Assembly: GCF_005771495.1 (NCBI RefSeq)
Contig: NZ_VAUW01000019.1
Coordinates: forward strand, 1 to 64,000
Direction of reading: 5' to 3'
Origin: Maribacter sp. ACAM166
GTDB taxonomy: Bacteria > Bacteroidota > Bacteroidia > Flavobacteriales > Flavobacteriaceae
Length of the DNA: 64,000 nt
The position numbers and the translations under genes are program-made. Positions 18,088 to 26,773 of the stretch are shown here, piece by piece. Every line of letters begins with the position of its first letter. Within the stretch, counting starts at the first letter, position 1. The notes beneath the pieces were generated by a model that saw only the letters and a list, made by a program, of their open reading frames with translations, was not told where the DNA came from and made no database searches.

Positions 18088-19461
18088 ATGTCAAATTCAG
18101 CACTACCAATAAAACGACGTAATTTCATCAAAGCTGCATCTGCATCGCTGTTACTTACTTCATTTAGCTCATATGGGTTTGAATTTTTCAAAGACGAGAA
18201 GCCAAAAAAAGTAGCACTTATTGGGACTGGATGGTACGGAACGAGTGATTTAATGCGCCTAATACAAGTGGCTAATGTTGACGTGGTTGCACTTTGTGAT
18301 GTCGACTCCAATTTTTTGAATGAGGCTGCAATCTTAGTATCTAAAAGACAAAAAAACGGTAAAAAACCTAAACTTTATGCCGATTATAGAACGATGCTAA
18401 AAAGTAACGATTTGGATATTGTGCTTATTGGCACTCCTGATCATTGGCATGCGTTAATTTGTATTGAAGCATTAAAATCAGGAGCTCACGTTTATGTTCA
18501 AAAACCAATAAGTGTTGATGTCATGGAAGGTGAAGCAATGGTTGCTGCAGCCCGAAAATATAACAAAACAGTACAGGTTGGTACCCAACGAAAGAGCACA
18601 CCCCATTTAGTGGACGTGAAGGAGCAAATTATCGATACCGGACTTTTAGGAACTATTGGCCACGTTGATATGTGTTGTTATTATCATATGCGTGCAAATG
18701 GAAACCCTCCGCTACAGGAAGTACCCGATTTTTTGGATTATGAAATGTGGACGGGTCCTGCCCCATTGAGACCGTATGATGGCATACCCCATAGAAGATG
18801 GTGGCGTACTTTTCGAGAATATGGCAATGGAATAACAGGCGATATGTGTGTACATATGTTGGACACCGTTCGTTGGATGTTAGCCCTAGACTGGCCTAAA
18901 CGGATTAGTTCAGAAGGCGGAATTTTTGTGCAAAAAGACGGCAAATCAAATATATCAGATACGCAGTCGGTCGTATTCGAATATGATGACCATAATTGTA
19001 ATTGGCAACATCGTACATGGGGAAACCCAGCAGATCCAGAATATCCTTGGGCATTTAAAATTTATGGCTCTAAAGGCGTTTTAAAGGCTGATGTTATGAA
19101 AGCTGAATTTATTCCATCTGATGGAGGTGAACCTATAACGTTTGAGGTGCTTTACGAACGTGAAGAATACCCTGAAGATTTAACCGAAAAAGATATAGAG
19201 CTGCATGCTGCACCTGCAACCCGCAAGCATATGATCGATTTTTTAAATGCCATTAAAGATGGAACCAAACCCGTTGCAGATATCGAACAGGGACATATTT
19301 CTACTGCAAGTTGCATACTAGCAAATCTTTCTATGGACTTAAAAAGACCATTAATATATGACCCAAAAAGTAGAACTGTACTGAATGACCCAGAAGCTAC
19401 TGGCCTATTACAAAGAACATACCGTAGTGATTGGGAGCATCCACACCCTGATACTGTTTAA
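18088..19461 (+). CDS. Gfo/Idh/MocA-family oxidoreductase, Tat-exported
   Basis: 457 residues. A Tat signal is clear at the N-terminus (PIKRRNFIKAASASLLLTS, RR at 10-11). The NAD(P)-binding Rossmann fold follows (KVALIGTGWYG, 41-51), then the family EKP-type motif as VQKPIS with Lys139, and a C-terminal substrate domain beginning near MCCYYHMRANG. Exported members keep the nucleotide tightly bound and act as sugar oxidoreductases, hydrolases or epimerases on glycosides. The gene is convergent with the LacI gene, with one base between the stops, and divergent from the O-acetylesterase gene. It probably works with the GMC module on keto-sugar intermediates (inference). Confidence 0.9.
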   Translation: MSNSALPIKRRNFIKAASASLLLTSFSSYGFEFFKDEKPKKVALIGTGWYGTSDLMRLIQVANVDVVALCDVDSNFLNEAAILVSKRQKNGKKPKLYADYRTMLKSNDLDIVLIGTPDHWHALICIEALKSGAHVYVQKPISVDVMEGEAMVAAARKYNKTVQVGTQRKSTPHLVDVKEQIIDTGLLGTIGHVDMCCYYHMRANGNPPLQEVPDFLDYEMWTGPAPLRPYDGIPHRRWWRTFREYGNGITGDMCVHMLDTVRWMLALDWPKRISSEGGIFVQKDGKSNISDTQSVVFEYDDHNCNWQHRTWGNPADPEYPWAFKIYGSKGVLKADVMKAEFIPSDGGEPITFEVLYEREEYPEDLTEKDIELHAAPATRKHMIDFLNAIKDGTKPVADIEQGHISTASCILANLSMDLKRPLIYDPKSRTVLNDPEATGLLQRTYRSDWEHPHPDTV

Positions 19462-19462
19462 A

Positions 19463-20479
19463 TTATTGTAGTTTTTTAGTAGAATTCCTAACAAGAAGAC
19501 TGGTCTTTACCGTTTTGGTTTCATACGGCAGACCCGGTGTTTTAATTCTATTAATTAATAATTTTGCGGTAAGCTCACCTATATATTTTCCATGCTGACT
19601 AACCATAGTTAATGATGGTGTTATGTATCTTGATAACTGTCCGTTAGTGAACCCTATAATAGAAATATCATTGGGAACATTATACCCACGAGCTTTCACC
19701 ACCTCCAATACTTTTACAGCCGTTATTTCATCAAAACCAATAATGCCCTCTATGGTTTTATAATTGAGTAAAAAAGACATCAATAATTCAAGATCATCTT
19801 TTGGTACAAGATTCATTAGTAATTTGTCATCAAAAGGAATTTTATATTCTTCTAAGGCTTTCTTATAGCCTAGTATTCTTAATTTACCAACGCTAGAACT
19901 ACCCGTTGGGTTGATTACTGCAATATTGGTACAGCCAATATTTATCAAGTGCTTTGTTGTTTTATACCCTGCCTCAAAATCATCGACCACTACTTTATCA
20001 CATTCCAATAGATCAGATACACGATCAAAAAGTACAACAGGAATGTCATTATTTATGATATCTGTTAAGGCTTCATGCTTATTCTCATTTTGGGTTTCTT
20101 CCGCCAAGGAAATTATTAAACCATCGACGGTGCCAGAATCAAAAAATTCTAAAGTTTTACTTTCTTTCGTATTAGATTCATTACTTATACAGCTAATGAT
20201 ATTATATCCATGCTCATTGGCAACCTTCTCTATACCGTACAAGACTTGCACAAAGAAATAATTTAAAATATTGGGTACTACTACACCAATAGTTTTGGTG
20301 CTTCTATTAAGCAGATTAAGCGCTAACCTATTGGGTTTATAATGCTTTTCTTTAGCGTATTCTTGAATCTTTAATTTTAATACGGTACTTATTTCGTGAC
20401 TATCATTTACAGCTTTTGAAACGGTAGAAATGGAAACTTTAAAGTGGCCGGCAATATCCTTTAAGGTTATTTTCTTCAT
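19463..20479 (-). CDS. LacI-family transcriptional regulator
   Basis: 338 residues. The N-terminal helix-turn-helix and hinge (TLKDIAGHFKVSISTVSKAVN, ending KPNRLALNL) are followed by a periplasmic-binding-like effector domain (TIGVVVPNIL ... ISIIGFTNGQLSRYITPSLT). It is encoded just downstream of xylose isomerase on the same strand, after a terminator-like hairpin, which suggests it controls the xylA/xylB genes or the whole sugar block in response to a sugar. A strong inverted repeat with central CG pairs upstream of xylB (23532-23554) is the best candidate operator in the window. Confidence 0.93.
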   Translation of the reverse strand: MKKITLKDIAGHFKVSISTVSKAVNDSHEISTVLKLKIQEYAKEKHYKPNRLALNLLNRSTKTIGVVVPNILNYFFVQVLYGIEKVANEHGYNIISCISNESNTKESKTLEFFDSGTVDGLIISLAEETQNENKHEALTDIINNDIPVVLFDRVSDLLECDKVVVDDFEAGYKTTKHLINIGCTNIAVINPTGSSSVGKLRILGYKKALEEYKIPFDDKLLMNLVPKDDLELLMSFLLNYKTIEGIIGFDEITAVKVLEVVKARGYNVPNDISIIGFTNGQLSRYITPSLTMVSQHGKYIGELTAKLLINRIKTPGLPYETKTVKTSLLVRNSTKKLQ

Positions 20480-20538
20480 ATCTTATATCTTATATCTTAA
20501 AAGGAAATGAATTTAAGTCCATTAATTTCTTTTAATAG

Positions 20539-20585
20539 CAAAAAGTAAACTGTGCCTAATGAAATATCAAGGTACAGTTTACTTC
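20539..20585 (-). terminator. Terminator between xylA and lacI-type gene
   Basis: On the minus strand AGTAAACTGTACC pairs with GGCACAGTTTACT (13 positions, one G-T) across a 14-base loop and runs into TTTTTG. It lies 66 bp after the xylA stop and should end the xylB-xylA transcript. Confidence 0.75.
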
Positions 20586-20650
20586 ATAATTATATAAGTG
20601 TATCGCGCTTACCCTAAACTAATTTTTAACTAGTTAATAGGTTATACTGA

Positions 20651-21967
20651 TTATATATATTGATTAATGATATTCTCGAACAATTCTTGTTTACCACTCT
20701 GTAATGCTAACTCACCATTATCTTTTGCGATAGCGTAAAGGTCTTTCAAATCTAATTTTCCATTCTCAAAATCCTTTCCTTTTCCAGCATCAAATGAGTT
20801 ATATCTTTTTTCACGAAGGGAGTTGTAAGAAGATGAAGAAATAATTTTATCCGCCGTAATCAAAGCTCTTGCAAAAGTATCTGCTCCACCGATATGTGCA
20901 TGGAATATATCATCTAAGTCTGTACTGTTTCTTCTAATTTTAGCATCAAAATTAACACCACCACCTTGTAAACCTCCGGCTGCCAAGAAAACTAACATTG
21001 CTTCTGTTGTCTCTTGAATATTATTTGGGAACTGATCGGTATCCCATCCATTTTGATAATCACCTCTATTAGCATCCATACTACCCAACATTCCTGCTTT
21101 TGAAGCAACGGCTATTTCATGTTGAAAGGTATGTTGTGCCAATGTAGCGTGATTCACCTCTATGTTCATTTTAAAATCATTTTCCAAACCGTAATCTTTA
21201 AGAAACCCTATGGCTGTAGCACAATCAAAATCATACTGATGCTTCATAGGCTCCATCGGCTTTGGCTCAATAAAGAAATTTCCTTTGAATCCTTGGCTTC
21301 TTGCATAATCTCTAGCCATGGTTAGAAATTGTCCCATATGGTCTAATTCACGACTTAAATCGGTGTTCAAAAGAGACATATAGCCTTCACGACCACCCCA
21401 AAAAACATAGTTCTCACCACCTAAGGCAATAGTAGTATCTAAGGCTAATTTAATTTGACCACCAGCTCTTGCCATTACATTAAAATCTGGATTGGTAGCA
21501 GCACCATTCATATATCGAGGGTTAGAAAAACAATTGGCTGTACCCCAAAGTAATTTTTTCCCTGATTCTTTTTGCTTTTCCTTTATGTAATCGGTAATTA
21601 TTGAAAGTCTTTTTTCAGATTCTACAAAAGTTGACCCCTCTTGAATTAAATCAAAATCATGAAAACAGAAATAATCAAATCCTATTTTATCAAAAAACTC
21701 AAACGCTGCATCAGCCTTATCTTTGGCGGCTTGTATTGCATCTGAAGATTTATCCCACTCAAAACTTTGTGTACCAGGACCGAATGGATCAGAACCTTGT
21801 CCACAGAATGTATGCCAATAAGCGGTCGAGAATTTAAAATGATCCCTCATGGTCTTACCTGCAACTACTTGATCCGGATTATAATATTTAAAGGCCATAG
21901 GGTTATCAGATTCCTTTCCTTCAAATTTAATTTTATCTATCCCTTTAAAATATTCCTTTTTTGCCAT
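20651..21967 (-). CDS. xylA: Xylose isomerase
   Basis: 438 residues, the usual length of class II xylose isomerases. It interconverts D-xylose and D-xylulose in the cytoplasm using two divalent metal ions. Signatures include the catalytic FHDFDL (His103, Asp106), VFWGGREGY, IEPKPMEPMKHQYDFD, IEVNHATLAQHTFQHE and the metal-binding GSMDANRGDYQNGWDTDQFP. It follows the xylulokinase gene by 13 bp on the same strand, so the two form a xylose operon. No xylose transporter is encoded in the window. Confidence 0.97.
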   Translation of the reverse strand: MAKKEYFKGIDKIKFEGKESDNPMAFKYYNPDQVVAGKTMRDHFKFSTAYWHTFCGQGSDPFGPGTQSFEWDKSSDAIQAAKDKADAAFEFFDKIGFDYFCFHDFDLIQEGSTFVESEKRLSIITDYIKEKQKESGKKLLWGTANCFSNPRYMNGAATNPDFNVMARAGGQIKLALDTTIALGGENYVFWGGREGYMSLLNTDLSRELDHMGQFLTMARDYARSQGFKGNFFIEPKPMEPMKHQYDFDCATAIGFLKDYGLENDFKMNIEVNHATLAQHTFQHEIAVASKAGMLGSMDANRGDYQNGWDTDQFPNNIQETTEAMLVFLAAGGLQGGGVNFDAKIRRNSTDLDDIFHAHIGGADTFARALITADKIISSSSYNSLREKRYNSFDAGKGKDFENGKLDLKDLYAIAKDNGELALQSGKQELFENIINQYI

Positions 21968-21980
21968 TATGTTGATTTTA

Positions 21981-23465
21981 TTAGTTGTTTAACGTTAATT
22001 CCAATTCATTTTTCCAAGTAGTATAGGCATCTTGGTATGCCTTCTTATCTGCTTTCGGACTAAAGGTCATTACATAATCATTATCTAATATCACTTTACC
22101 AAATGCTTCAAAATCACCTTTATGTAAGTTCGCAGCCCTAGCTGCGCCAATAGCGCCAGTTGTATTATAAATTTCTATATCGTAGCCTATCAGCGTAGCA
22201 ACGGTTGTGGAGAAAATTTCAGAGCGAAAAAGATTATCGTTACCGGCTCGCATTACGTTGACCTTAATACCATCTGATTTCATGATTTCCATGCCGTAGA
22301 CAAAAGAGAACGCTATTCCTTCTAGTGCTGCCCTACACAAATGTCCTTTACCATGATTATTTAAGTTAAGGTTAACTATTCGTGTGCCAACTTCGGTATT
22401 CTTAAGCATTCGCTCTGCTCCATTACCAAATGGAATCAATGCTATACCGTCTGAACCAATCGGCACTTCATTTGCCAACGTATTCATTTCGTCATACGAC
22501 TCAACATAGAGGTTGTTCAATAACCATCGGTACTGAATACCAGCCCCGTTTATACATAATAGTTTGCCAATTCTTGCTGGTTTTCCTGGGGAATAATTTA
22601 CATGCGCAAAGTTGTTTACACGAGAACTTTCTTTAACCGATAGATTATCTGTCACAGCATAAACGACACCAGAAGTACCACCAGTGGCGGCTACTTCTCC
22701 CGGTTTAAAAACATTCAAGGTCAATGCATTGTTAGGTTGGTCTCCAGCCCTATACAAAATAGGAGTCCCAACGTTAAGTCCACTTTCACCGGAACCTTTT
22801 TTATTTACAGTTGACTGTATAGAAAAGGTGTCTACGATAGCTGGGATCATATCTTTATCCAAACCATAATACTGTAACAAAATATCTGCTAGTTCATCCT
22901 TTTTAAAATCCCAAAATATCCCTTCAGAAAGACCAGAAACAGTTGTGTTCACAACACCTGATAACATATAGGCTATATAATCACCTGGCAACATGATTTT
23001 ATAAATCTGTGCGTAAATTTCGGGTTCATTTTCTTTAACCCATTTTAATTTGGAAGCGGTAAAGTTTGCGGGCGAATTCAATAAATGAGTGTCGCAAAGT
23101 TCAGAACCTATTTCATCGTAGGCATTTTGACCAATTTCCACAGCTCTACTGTCACACCAAATTATAGATTTTCTCAAGGCATTGCCTTCTTTATCAATAA
23201 GCACTAGACCATGCATCTGATATGAAATTCCAATACCGGAAATATCGGTTGTACTAATATTACATTGTAGGCTTAATTTTTTTATACCACTACAGACATA
23301 ATGCCACCAATCTTCAGGACTTTGCTCTGCCCACCCATTCTTTAAAGCTTCCATAGACATTTCTGTCTCTGGCTCGGTTACCACTCCGATACTTATACCC
23401 GTTGAAGCGTTCACTAAGGCTATCTTAATAGATGAACTGCCAATATCTAGTCCTAAATGATACAT
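21981..23465 (-). CDS. xylB: Xylulokinase (FGGY family)
   Basis: 494 residues. It phosphorylates D-xylulose to xylulose 5-phosphate, which enters the pentose phosphate pathway. The FGGY fold is clear: N-terminal YHLGLDIGSSSIKIALVN, the substrate-binding stretch ISYQMHGLVLID, the ATP-site motif ATGGTSGVVYAV, and C-terminal AALEGIAFSFVYGMEIM and NTTGAIGAARAA. It is the first gene of the xylBA operon. The 238-bp upstream region carries a perfect 10-bp-arm palindrome that probably binds the LacI-type regulator encoded after xylA. Confidence 0.95.
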   Translation of the reverse strand: MYHLGLDIGSSSIKIALVNASTGISIGVVTEPETEMSMEALKNGWAEQSPEDWWHYVCSGIKKLSLQCNISTTDISGIGISYQMHGLVLIDKEGNALRKSIIWCDSRAVEIGQNAYDEIGSELCDTHLLNSPANFTASKLKWVKENEPEIYAQIYKIMLPGDYIAYMLSGVVNTTVSGLSEGIFWDFKKDELADILLQYYGLDKDMIPAIVDTFSIQSTVNKKGSGESGLNVGTPILYRAGDQPNNALTLNVFKPGEVAATGGTSGVVYAVTDNLSVKESSRVNNFAHVNYSPGKPARIGKLLCINGAGIQYRWLLNNLYVESYDEMNTLANEVPIGSDGIALIPFGNGAERMLKNTEVGTRIVNLNLNNHGKGHLCRAALEGIAFSFVYGMEIMKSDGIKVNVMRAGNDNLFRSEIFSTTVATLIGYDIEIYNTTGAIGAARAANLHKGDFEAFGKVILDNDYVMTFSPKADKKAYQDAYTTWKNELELTLNN

Positions 23466-23531
23466 ATATGTTGTGAGTTGATTTTTAGCTGTAATAAACT
23501 AAACCAAAAATAACTACTATATGTCCACTTC

Positions 23532-23554
23532 TTTATTTTCGATACGAAAATAAA
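23532..23554. promoter_or_regulatory. Perfect palindrome upstream of xylB, candidate LacI-family operator
   Basis: Arms TTTATTTTCG and CGAAAATAAA are exact reverse complements separated by ATA. The site lies 67-89 bp upstream of the xylB start. CG pairs near the centre of an AT-rich palindrome are usual for LacI-family operators. A related imperfect element CGAAA-GGC-TTTTCG lies at 23654-23667. Confidence 0.6.
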
Positions 23555-23704
23555 TAGTAAAAGTATTTACGAGAACCGGATATTAATATTTATAATCACT
23601 TCAATACATTGATTATCAGTATTATAAAACAAATTTTGATATTCGAAAATTACCGAAAGGCTTTTCGTAAAGCGAATAAGTATTCAAAAAAATGATTACT
23701 ATCA

Positions 23705-24355
23705 TTAATATTCCTCGAGTTGATTTTGAAGCTGTTCAAGTTTTGAAAGTGCCTCTGATTTTGAGTTTACATCTAACTTTAAATAGATATTTTGGATGTG
23801 GAAATTAACTGCACTAGGCGTGACAAATAACTTTTCGGCAATCATCTTATACGTAGCACCTTGGCAGAGAAAGTCTACAATTTGATTCTCTCGTTCTGAG
23901 AAAAAAGCAAAGGTTTTTTTATGAAAATTATGAATAATTTTCTTTACAATATCATTGCTCATGGCGGCTCCTTCCTTTTCCATACTTCTTAAGGCATGTT
24001 CTAATTTATCTAAGGTCAAAGGTTTCGTCAAATAGCCATTGGCTCCTTTTTTAAAAGCATTTTTAATGATATCAAAATCATTTATTTCGCTGAACATTAT
24101 AATTTTAATGCCCCACTTCTTTTTTCTAAACAACTTAATCGCATCAATTCCATTTACCCCATTCAAGGCTATTTCTGTTAGCACAATATGGGGTTGGGTG
24201 TGTTTAAAATCTTTTAAGGCCTCTGCAGCAGATGTGTAACTACCAACAAGTTCATAGGCCTCTAACTCTTCAAAGTGATTTTTATAAACGAAATGTAACG
24301 ATTTATCACTCTCTAAAATTATTATTCGAATAGTAGGTTTTGTCATGATTTCCAA
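23705..24355 (-). CDS. NarL/LuxR-type response regulator with atypical receiver
   Basis: 216 residues. The N-terminal receiver-like domain (about 8-125) is followed by a LuxR-type helix-turn-helix (FFSERENQIVDFLCQG ... TPSAVNFHIQNIYLKL). In the receiver the usual phospho-accepting Asp is Glu61 in IVLTEIALNG, the switch Thr/Ser is Ser94-like in IIMFSEIND, and the conserved Lys is kept in GYLTKP. A Glu at this place often mimics constitutive phosphorylation, so the protein may be active without a kinase. No histidine kinase is adjacent. It stands alone between the xylose operon and the PorP operon, with about 240 and 650 bp of non-coding DNA on its sides. An alternative start is the Met at 24346. 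Confidence 0.88.
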   Translation of the reverse strand: MEIMTKPTIRIIILESDKSLHFVYKNHFEELEAYELVGSYTSAAEALKDFKHTQPHIVLTEIALNGVNGIDAIKLFRKKKWGIKIIMFSEINDFDIIKNAFKKGANGYLTKPLTLDKLEHALRSMEKEGAAMSNDIVKKIIHNFHKKTFAFFSERENQIVDFLCQGATYKMIAEKLFVTPSAVNFHIQNIYLKLDVNSKSEALSKLEQLQNQLEEY

Positions 24356-25013
24356 AATTTAGCGATATTATGCTGGGAGCAGAATAATATCTTGGGTTAG
24401 TTTTAAATAACTTCAAGAATATTTATTGAAGTTCTTGAATAACTAAACATAGGACAGTAATGATGCCCTTATAGATTACTCTATTGGTACATTAAAACAA
24501 GACTAATGATGGATTGTACTAAGAAAAATCGATAGATTCAGATTCTTCTTCGCCCTAGTTCAGTTAATAAATTTCACACCTAATGGAGCAGTCGCCAGGG
24601 TGTTAAATTTATGATGCTAAAACTCTCTCTAAACTGTGGTTTTGAATAATTCATTTCTATAAAGTAGCTAGAAATCAATTGAATAAACGGACTAAAATAA
24701 AGTAGGTAATTGTTCTTCATGTTTCTGGGGGGATTTGGGGTTAAACATTGGTTTACAATTAATTTTGTTTGAGGAATATATAATTAAAACCAATAAACTC
24801 GCTAAAAACATAAGAATTTTCGTTCAAATACACGATTTACCAAATAAAAAAGGTAGTTCATCGATTGTTAACCTTGTGTTAAACCAATAATCTCGATTAT
24901 TTAAAAACAAAAAAAGGAGGGGACCCAGTCATCCCCCCGGATAACGCCCCTCCCTTATTGACAATTCAAATCAATCATAAAACTTCTAGAAAATAGTATT
25001 CTAGTTAACGCTA
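24356..25013. other. Intergenic region, 658 bp
   Basis: No supportable gene on either strand. It contains the upstream region of the response regulator gene (left end) and the terminator of the PorP/SprF operon (24908-24956). The middle is AT-rich with scattered stops in all frames. Confidence 0.6.
24908..24956 (-). terminator. Strong terminator after PorP/SprF operon
   Basis: On the minus strand GGAGGGG pairs with CCCCTCC (24947-24953 with 24916-24922) around a GC-rich loop, and a run of seven T follows. It lies 60 bp beyond the stop of the PorP/SprF gene and is one of the most GC-rich spots in the window. Confidence 0.8.
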
Positions 25014-26690
25014 TTATTCTCTACTAATTTCATCATCTTCGAAGGTATTGGAAGCAGTGGCCGTAGTTTCATTAACCTGCATAATCCACTTTTCTTCATT
25101 ATACCGTCCATCTAAATTTGTACTAGCCGCCATTTGTGCTTCATTTTTATAGTTATAATCTGCTAAGTACACATAATAAAGACCGTTCTCTTTGTTATAG
25201 AATTGTTTTGGATTTAAACCTTTGCTTTTAAGATCCTCCATAAATAAATTTAAATATTTTGTCTCACTATATACATTGGCAATAACATAATATCCAGAAT
25301 TCATGTCTATAACATCTGAATCTACTAACATTTTCACCGGTAACTCTTTAAAATTCGCTCTTCTGTTACCAGGAAATGCTTTTGCTGGCTCTGTTTCAAA
25401 ATCAATATCATTTGAAACATATGAAGTATTCTCTTCGGTACTAAAATCTTGTAATGAACTTTTAATCGTCGTATCAATATCGTTTCTTAACATTCTAACA
25501 ATTAGGTCAAAACGTTCTTCAAAAGCAGCAATTCTTACTTCCTCTATAGAATCTTGTCGAAGAATCAACTCATCAAGAACAATCTTGTTCTCATACGCAA
25601 GGTCATTTTCAGACACATCGGTAGATTTATTTTTCTTGTTCGATTGTTTAGCATTATCGCGTTCAGCAATTAAATGTGCAATTTGCTCCTCGTAATTACG
25701 AACAATATTGTCTATTTGGTTATCTGAAGAATTATCAGCAACCGTTATACCCAATTCATCATCTTTAAAGGTATAGGCTAAAGAAATCTCATGGTTCCAC
25801 CCTAAATTAGCATCTTGTTTTGATAAATCCTTTTCCATCAAATAGCCGAGCGACATTTTTTTACTTAAGTTGAAACCTAGTCCTGCAGAAACTCCATATT
25901 CCTCATCAAATGTAGTTTGCAACCATCCGTAATTAGGTAAGTCCAATAAAAGAGACCCATAATAGTATAAGCTTCCGTCAAAATTCTGGCCCACTTGTGC
26001 CATTGGCATAAATCTAGCATTCTCAAAAAGACCTCTAGAATTCTCAAAAGCATGTGTGTACTGAACGGATGCCTTTACACTTTTCAAAGACAAATCAGTT
26101 AAAAATTCATTTGTTGTTTGATTGTATTTTAGCAAATCTTCGGCATAAAATCCAAAGTCAAATTTGCCAAGGGTCAAATTAATACCAGGTTGTACCGCAA
26201 TCTTACTTTCCTTTCTTGAATCAGCAATTTCTGGATCCTCTTCTCCACTAATAATTCTATTTTTATCCAACCCTTGATTGAAATACGTAATATTTGTACC
26301 AAAGGTTAATACTGATTTTTCACCTAGTTGTACTGATGAGGCATAATTTGCATTAAAGCCAAACTCTTGTACAACGCCAGACCACTGACTATATACTCCT
26401 ATACCTACTGCGGTATGTTCATTTAATTTATTACTAAATCCTAGAAAATAATTTTGACTATTGTCGTCAAAGGTTGCATATTGATTTCTATGTAAAATAT
26501 TTAAATACGATTTGTTTTCGCGCACCAAAGAAAACGTAGGGTTTATAAAAAACCTATTGAAGTATAATTGGTTATGATAGGTACTACTTGATCCTAAATT
26601 AGCATTAGTTTCTTGACCTTTAACTGTTTGGACAAGGGCCAATAAAAGTAACGCAATAAGGAAGCTATTGATTTTTAACGGACTTTCCAT
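25014..26690 (-). CDS. PorP/SprF-family outer-membrane protein with C-terminal SPOR domain
   Basis: 558 residues with a signal peptide (INSFLIALLLLALVQTVKG). Residues 30-310 or so match the PorP/SprF beta-barrel family: YHNQLYFNRFFINPTF, LGIGVYSQW-like strands, GLGFNLSKKMSLGYLMEKDL. A charged coiled-coil linker follows (about 320-440, EEQIAHLIAERDNAKQ), then a SPOR-like domain (about 455-545, MNSGYYVIANVYSE and NGLYYVYLADYNYKNEA). PorP/SprF proteins are linked to T9SS export of particular surface proteins, and SPOR domains bind denuded peptidoglycan, so the protein may tie the barrel to the cell wall. It is the second gene of an operon with a TPR/PD40 protein. Confidence 0.88.
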   Translation of the reverse strand: MESPLKINSFLIALLLLALVQTVKGQETNANLGSSSTYHNQLYFNRFFINPTFSLVRENKSYLNILHRNQYATFDDNSQNYFLGFSNKLNEHTAVGIGVYSQWSGVVQEFGFNANYASSVQLGEKSVLTFGTNITYFNQGLDKNRIISGEEDPEIADSRKESKIAVQPGINLTLGKFDFGFYAEDLLKYNQTTNEFLTDLSLKSVKASVQYTHAFENSRGLFENARFMPMAQVGQNFDGSLYYYGSLLLDLPNYGWLQTTFDEEYGVSAGLGFNLSKKMSLGYLMEKDLSKQDANLGWNHEISLAYTFKDDELGITVADNSSDNQIDNIVRNYEEQIAHLIAERDNAKQSNKKNKSTDVSENDLAYENKIVLDELILRQDSIEEVRIAAFEERFDLIVRMLRNDIDTTIKSSLQDFSTEENTSYVSNDIDFETEPAKAFPGNRRANFKELPVKMLVDSDVIDMNSGYYVIANVYSETKYLNLFMEDLKSKGLNPKQFYNKENGLYYVYLADYNYKNEAQMAASTNLDGRYNEEKWIMQVNETTATASNTFEDDEISRE

Positions 26691-26773
26691 AACGTTTGAT
26701 TTTTATGATTAGAGAATTGATTGTCTTATTGAATTGGGAAAATTATAGTAAAGTGGAAATGAATAATGGGTGG

